Below, piece by piece: positions 11,896 through 12,666 of a stretch of DNA of 12,666 bases. Made by a program: the position numbers and the translations under genes. Within the stretch, counting starts at the first letter, position 1. Each line of letters begins with the position of its first letter. Source of the DNA: JAHDHW01 sp964551455 (GTDB lineage: Bacteria > Bacteroidota > Bacteroidia > Chitinophagales > Saprospiraceae); NCBI GenBank assembly GCA_964551455.1, contig CAZKDA010000137.1:1-12666 (forward strand). Direction: 5' to 3'. The notes below the pieces were generated by a model. It saw only the letters and a list, made by a program, of their open reading frames with translations, was not told where the DNA came from and made no database searches.

Positions 11896-12666
11896 TTATT
11901 GTCGATTAGTCAATAACTCAAATAATTCCTGGTTGATATAATAATTCGCTGTTCCCAGTTTTTCTTTTCTCAGCATTTTATCTTCTGCGAGCTTGTTTAA
12001 ATAATTGGCGGCAGTCAGTCTTGAAACGCCCAGGTCATTGACTACGAATTCGATTTTTGTATAAGGATGTTTAAATAAATTGTTGAGTAACTCCTGGCTG
12101 TAAAACTTATAGTTGTCGCGTAAGCGGTGTTTGTAATCGAGCATTAAATCCTTGATGTTCAGGATCAGTTCTATTGTTTCTTTTGCTGTTTCTTCGACCC
12201 CCCGGATTATAAACAAAATCCAGTCCTCCCAAAGATGCTCCATCCGAACTTTTTGCAACAACCGGTAATAATCCGGCTTGTGTTTTATAATGTAATTGCT
12301 CAGGTACAAAATGGGCAGGGTTTGCAGCTTTTCCAATATCAAATAAAGTATGTTAATGATACGGCCCATCCGGCCATTCCCATCGTAAAAGGGATGTATG
12401 CTTTCAAACTGGAAATGTATGACAGCCATTTTTACCAATGGATCAAAATCCTGTATTTCCGGGTCATTGATATATCGCTCCAGATTGGTCATTAATCTCA
12501 GGATAACCTCATGATCCTGAGGCGGGGTATAAATGATCTCGCCTGTAGCTGTATTTTTTAATGTAGTCCCCGGCAGTCTTCTGAATCCTGCTTTGTTACC
12601 CTCCAAAACCTCCTGTATTTGTAAAATAGTTTTATTGGTTAACATCCCGTTTTCTGAAATCAGTTC
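11896..12666 (-). CDS. Fic-domain protein with C-terminal winged helix, 5' end cut off
   Basis: Fic enzymes transfer AMP (or another phosphate-containing group) from a nucleotide to a hydroxyl of a target protein. The core motif HPFYDGNGRMGR is intact, with the catalytic His at residue 84 counted from the Met codon at 12645. Upstream, KAGFRRLPGTTLKN and IIYTPPQDHEVILRLMTNLE form the typical lead-in. Residues 185-249 look like a winged helix-turn-helix (FVVNDLGVSRLTAANYLNKLAEDKML), as in Fic proteins of about 370 residues. The frame continues through that Met without a stop to the window edge (ELISENG precedes it), so roughly 100-120 N-terminal residues lie outside, including any inhibitory helix of the (S/T)xxxE(G/N) type. 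Stand-alone, toxin-antitoxin and regulatory roles are all possible. It converges on the TlpA-like gene. Confidence 0.9.
   Translation of the reverse strand, partial: ELISENGMLTNKTILQIQEVLEGNKAGFRRLPGTTLKNTATGEIIYTPPQDHEVILRLMTNLERYINDPEIQDFDPLVKMAVIHFQFESIHPFYDGNGRMGRIINILYLILEKLQTLPILYLSNYIIKHKPDYYRLLQKVRMEHLWEDWILFIIRGVEETAKETIELILNIKDLMLDYKHRLRDNYKFYSQELLNNLFKHPYTKIEFVVNDLGVSRLTAANYLNKLAEDKMLRKEKLGTANYYINQELFELLTNRQ

Overview
The window looks like a chromosomal segment of a member of the Bacteroidota, probably near Saprospiraceae or Chitinophagales. The evidence is the set of families (Omp28-related lipoprotein, DUF6029-like barrel, an AtpD with the long insertion usual in this phylum, a very short AtpC), the atpD-atpC pair standing apart from the other ATP synthase genes, promoter-like TAnnTTTG boxes, no Shine-Dalgarno sites, and a stretch resembling a type IX secretion sorting tail. 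The genus cannot be fixed by eye.

Layout. 1-313: gene-free, packed with short palindromes and tandem words, running into the 3' end of rimK. 306-1184 (-): rimK, a glutamate ligase. 1185-1426: divergent spacer with a perfect 30-bp palindrome. 1427-2761 (+): UMF1-type MFS transporter. 2749-4230 (-): beta-helix lipoprotein, overlapping the transporter tail to tail by 13 bp. 4231-5039: an 809-bp AT-rich, hairpin-rich spacer. 5040-5738 (+): GT2 glycosyltransferase. 5972-7807 (-): atpD-atpC with a convincing promoter. 7808-8338: spacer with a probable sorting-domain remnant and another palindromic element. 8339-9178 (-): Omp28-related lipoprotein with a thioredoxin-like CxxC. 9375-11075 (-): DUF6029-like outer-membrane barrel. 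11293-11790 (+): exported TlpA-type thioredoxin. 11896-12666 (-): Fic protein that runs off the window.

How the genes may work together. AtpD and AtpC are housekeeping subunits of F1. The TlpA protein, the barrel with a C-terminal CxxxxC and the Omp28-like lipoprotein with one or two CxxC pairs form a contiguous envelope group that plausibly shares thiol chemistry. The other genes look like independent units.

The least expected content is between the genes. Several short palindromic elements (about 33-54 bp) sit between 8-10-bp direct repeats, as if each insertion had duplicated its target. At the 3' end of rimK the repeated word is the end of the gene itself. Three of them share a head, a tail and an optional internal hairpin cassette. 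A different repeat with nested inverted arms occurs at 4352-4445, with a shorter inverted copy at 9231-9297, and a 100-nt potential three-way junction lies at 4685-4784. Together they look like non-autonomous palindromic mini-elements. No transposase is in the window, so mobility is inferred.
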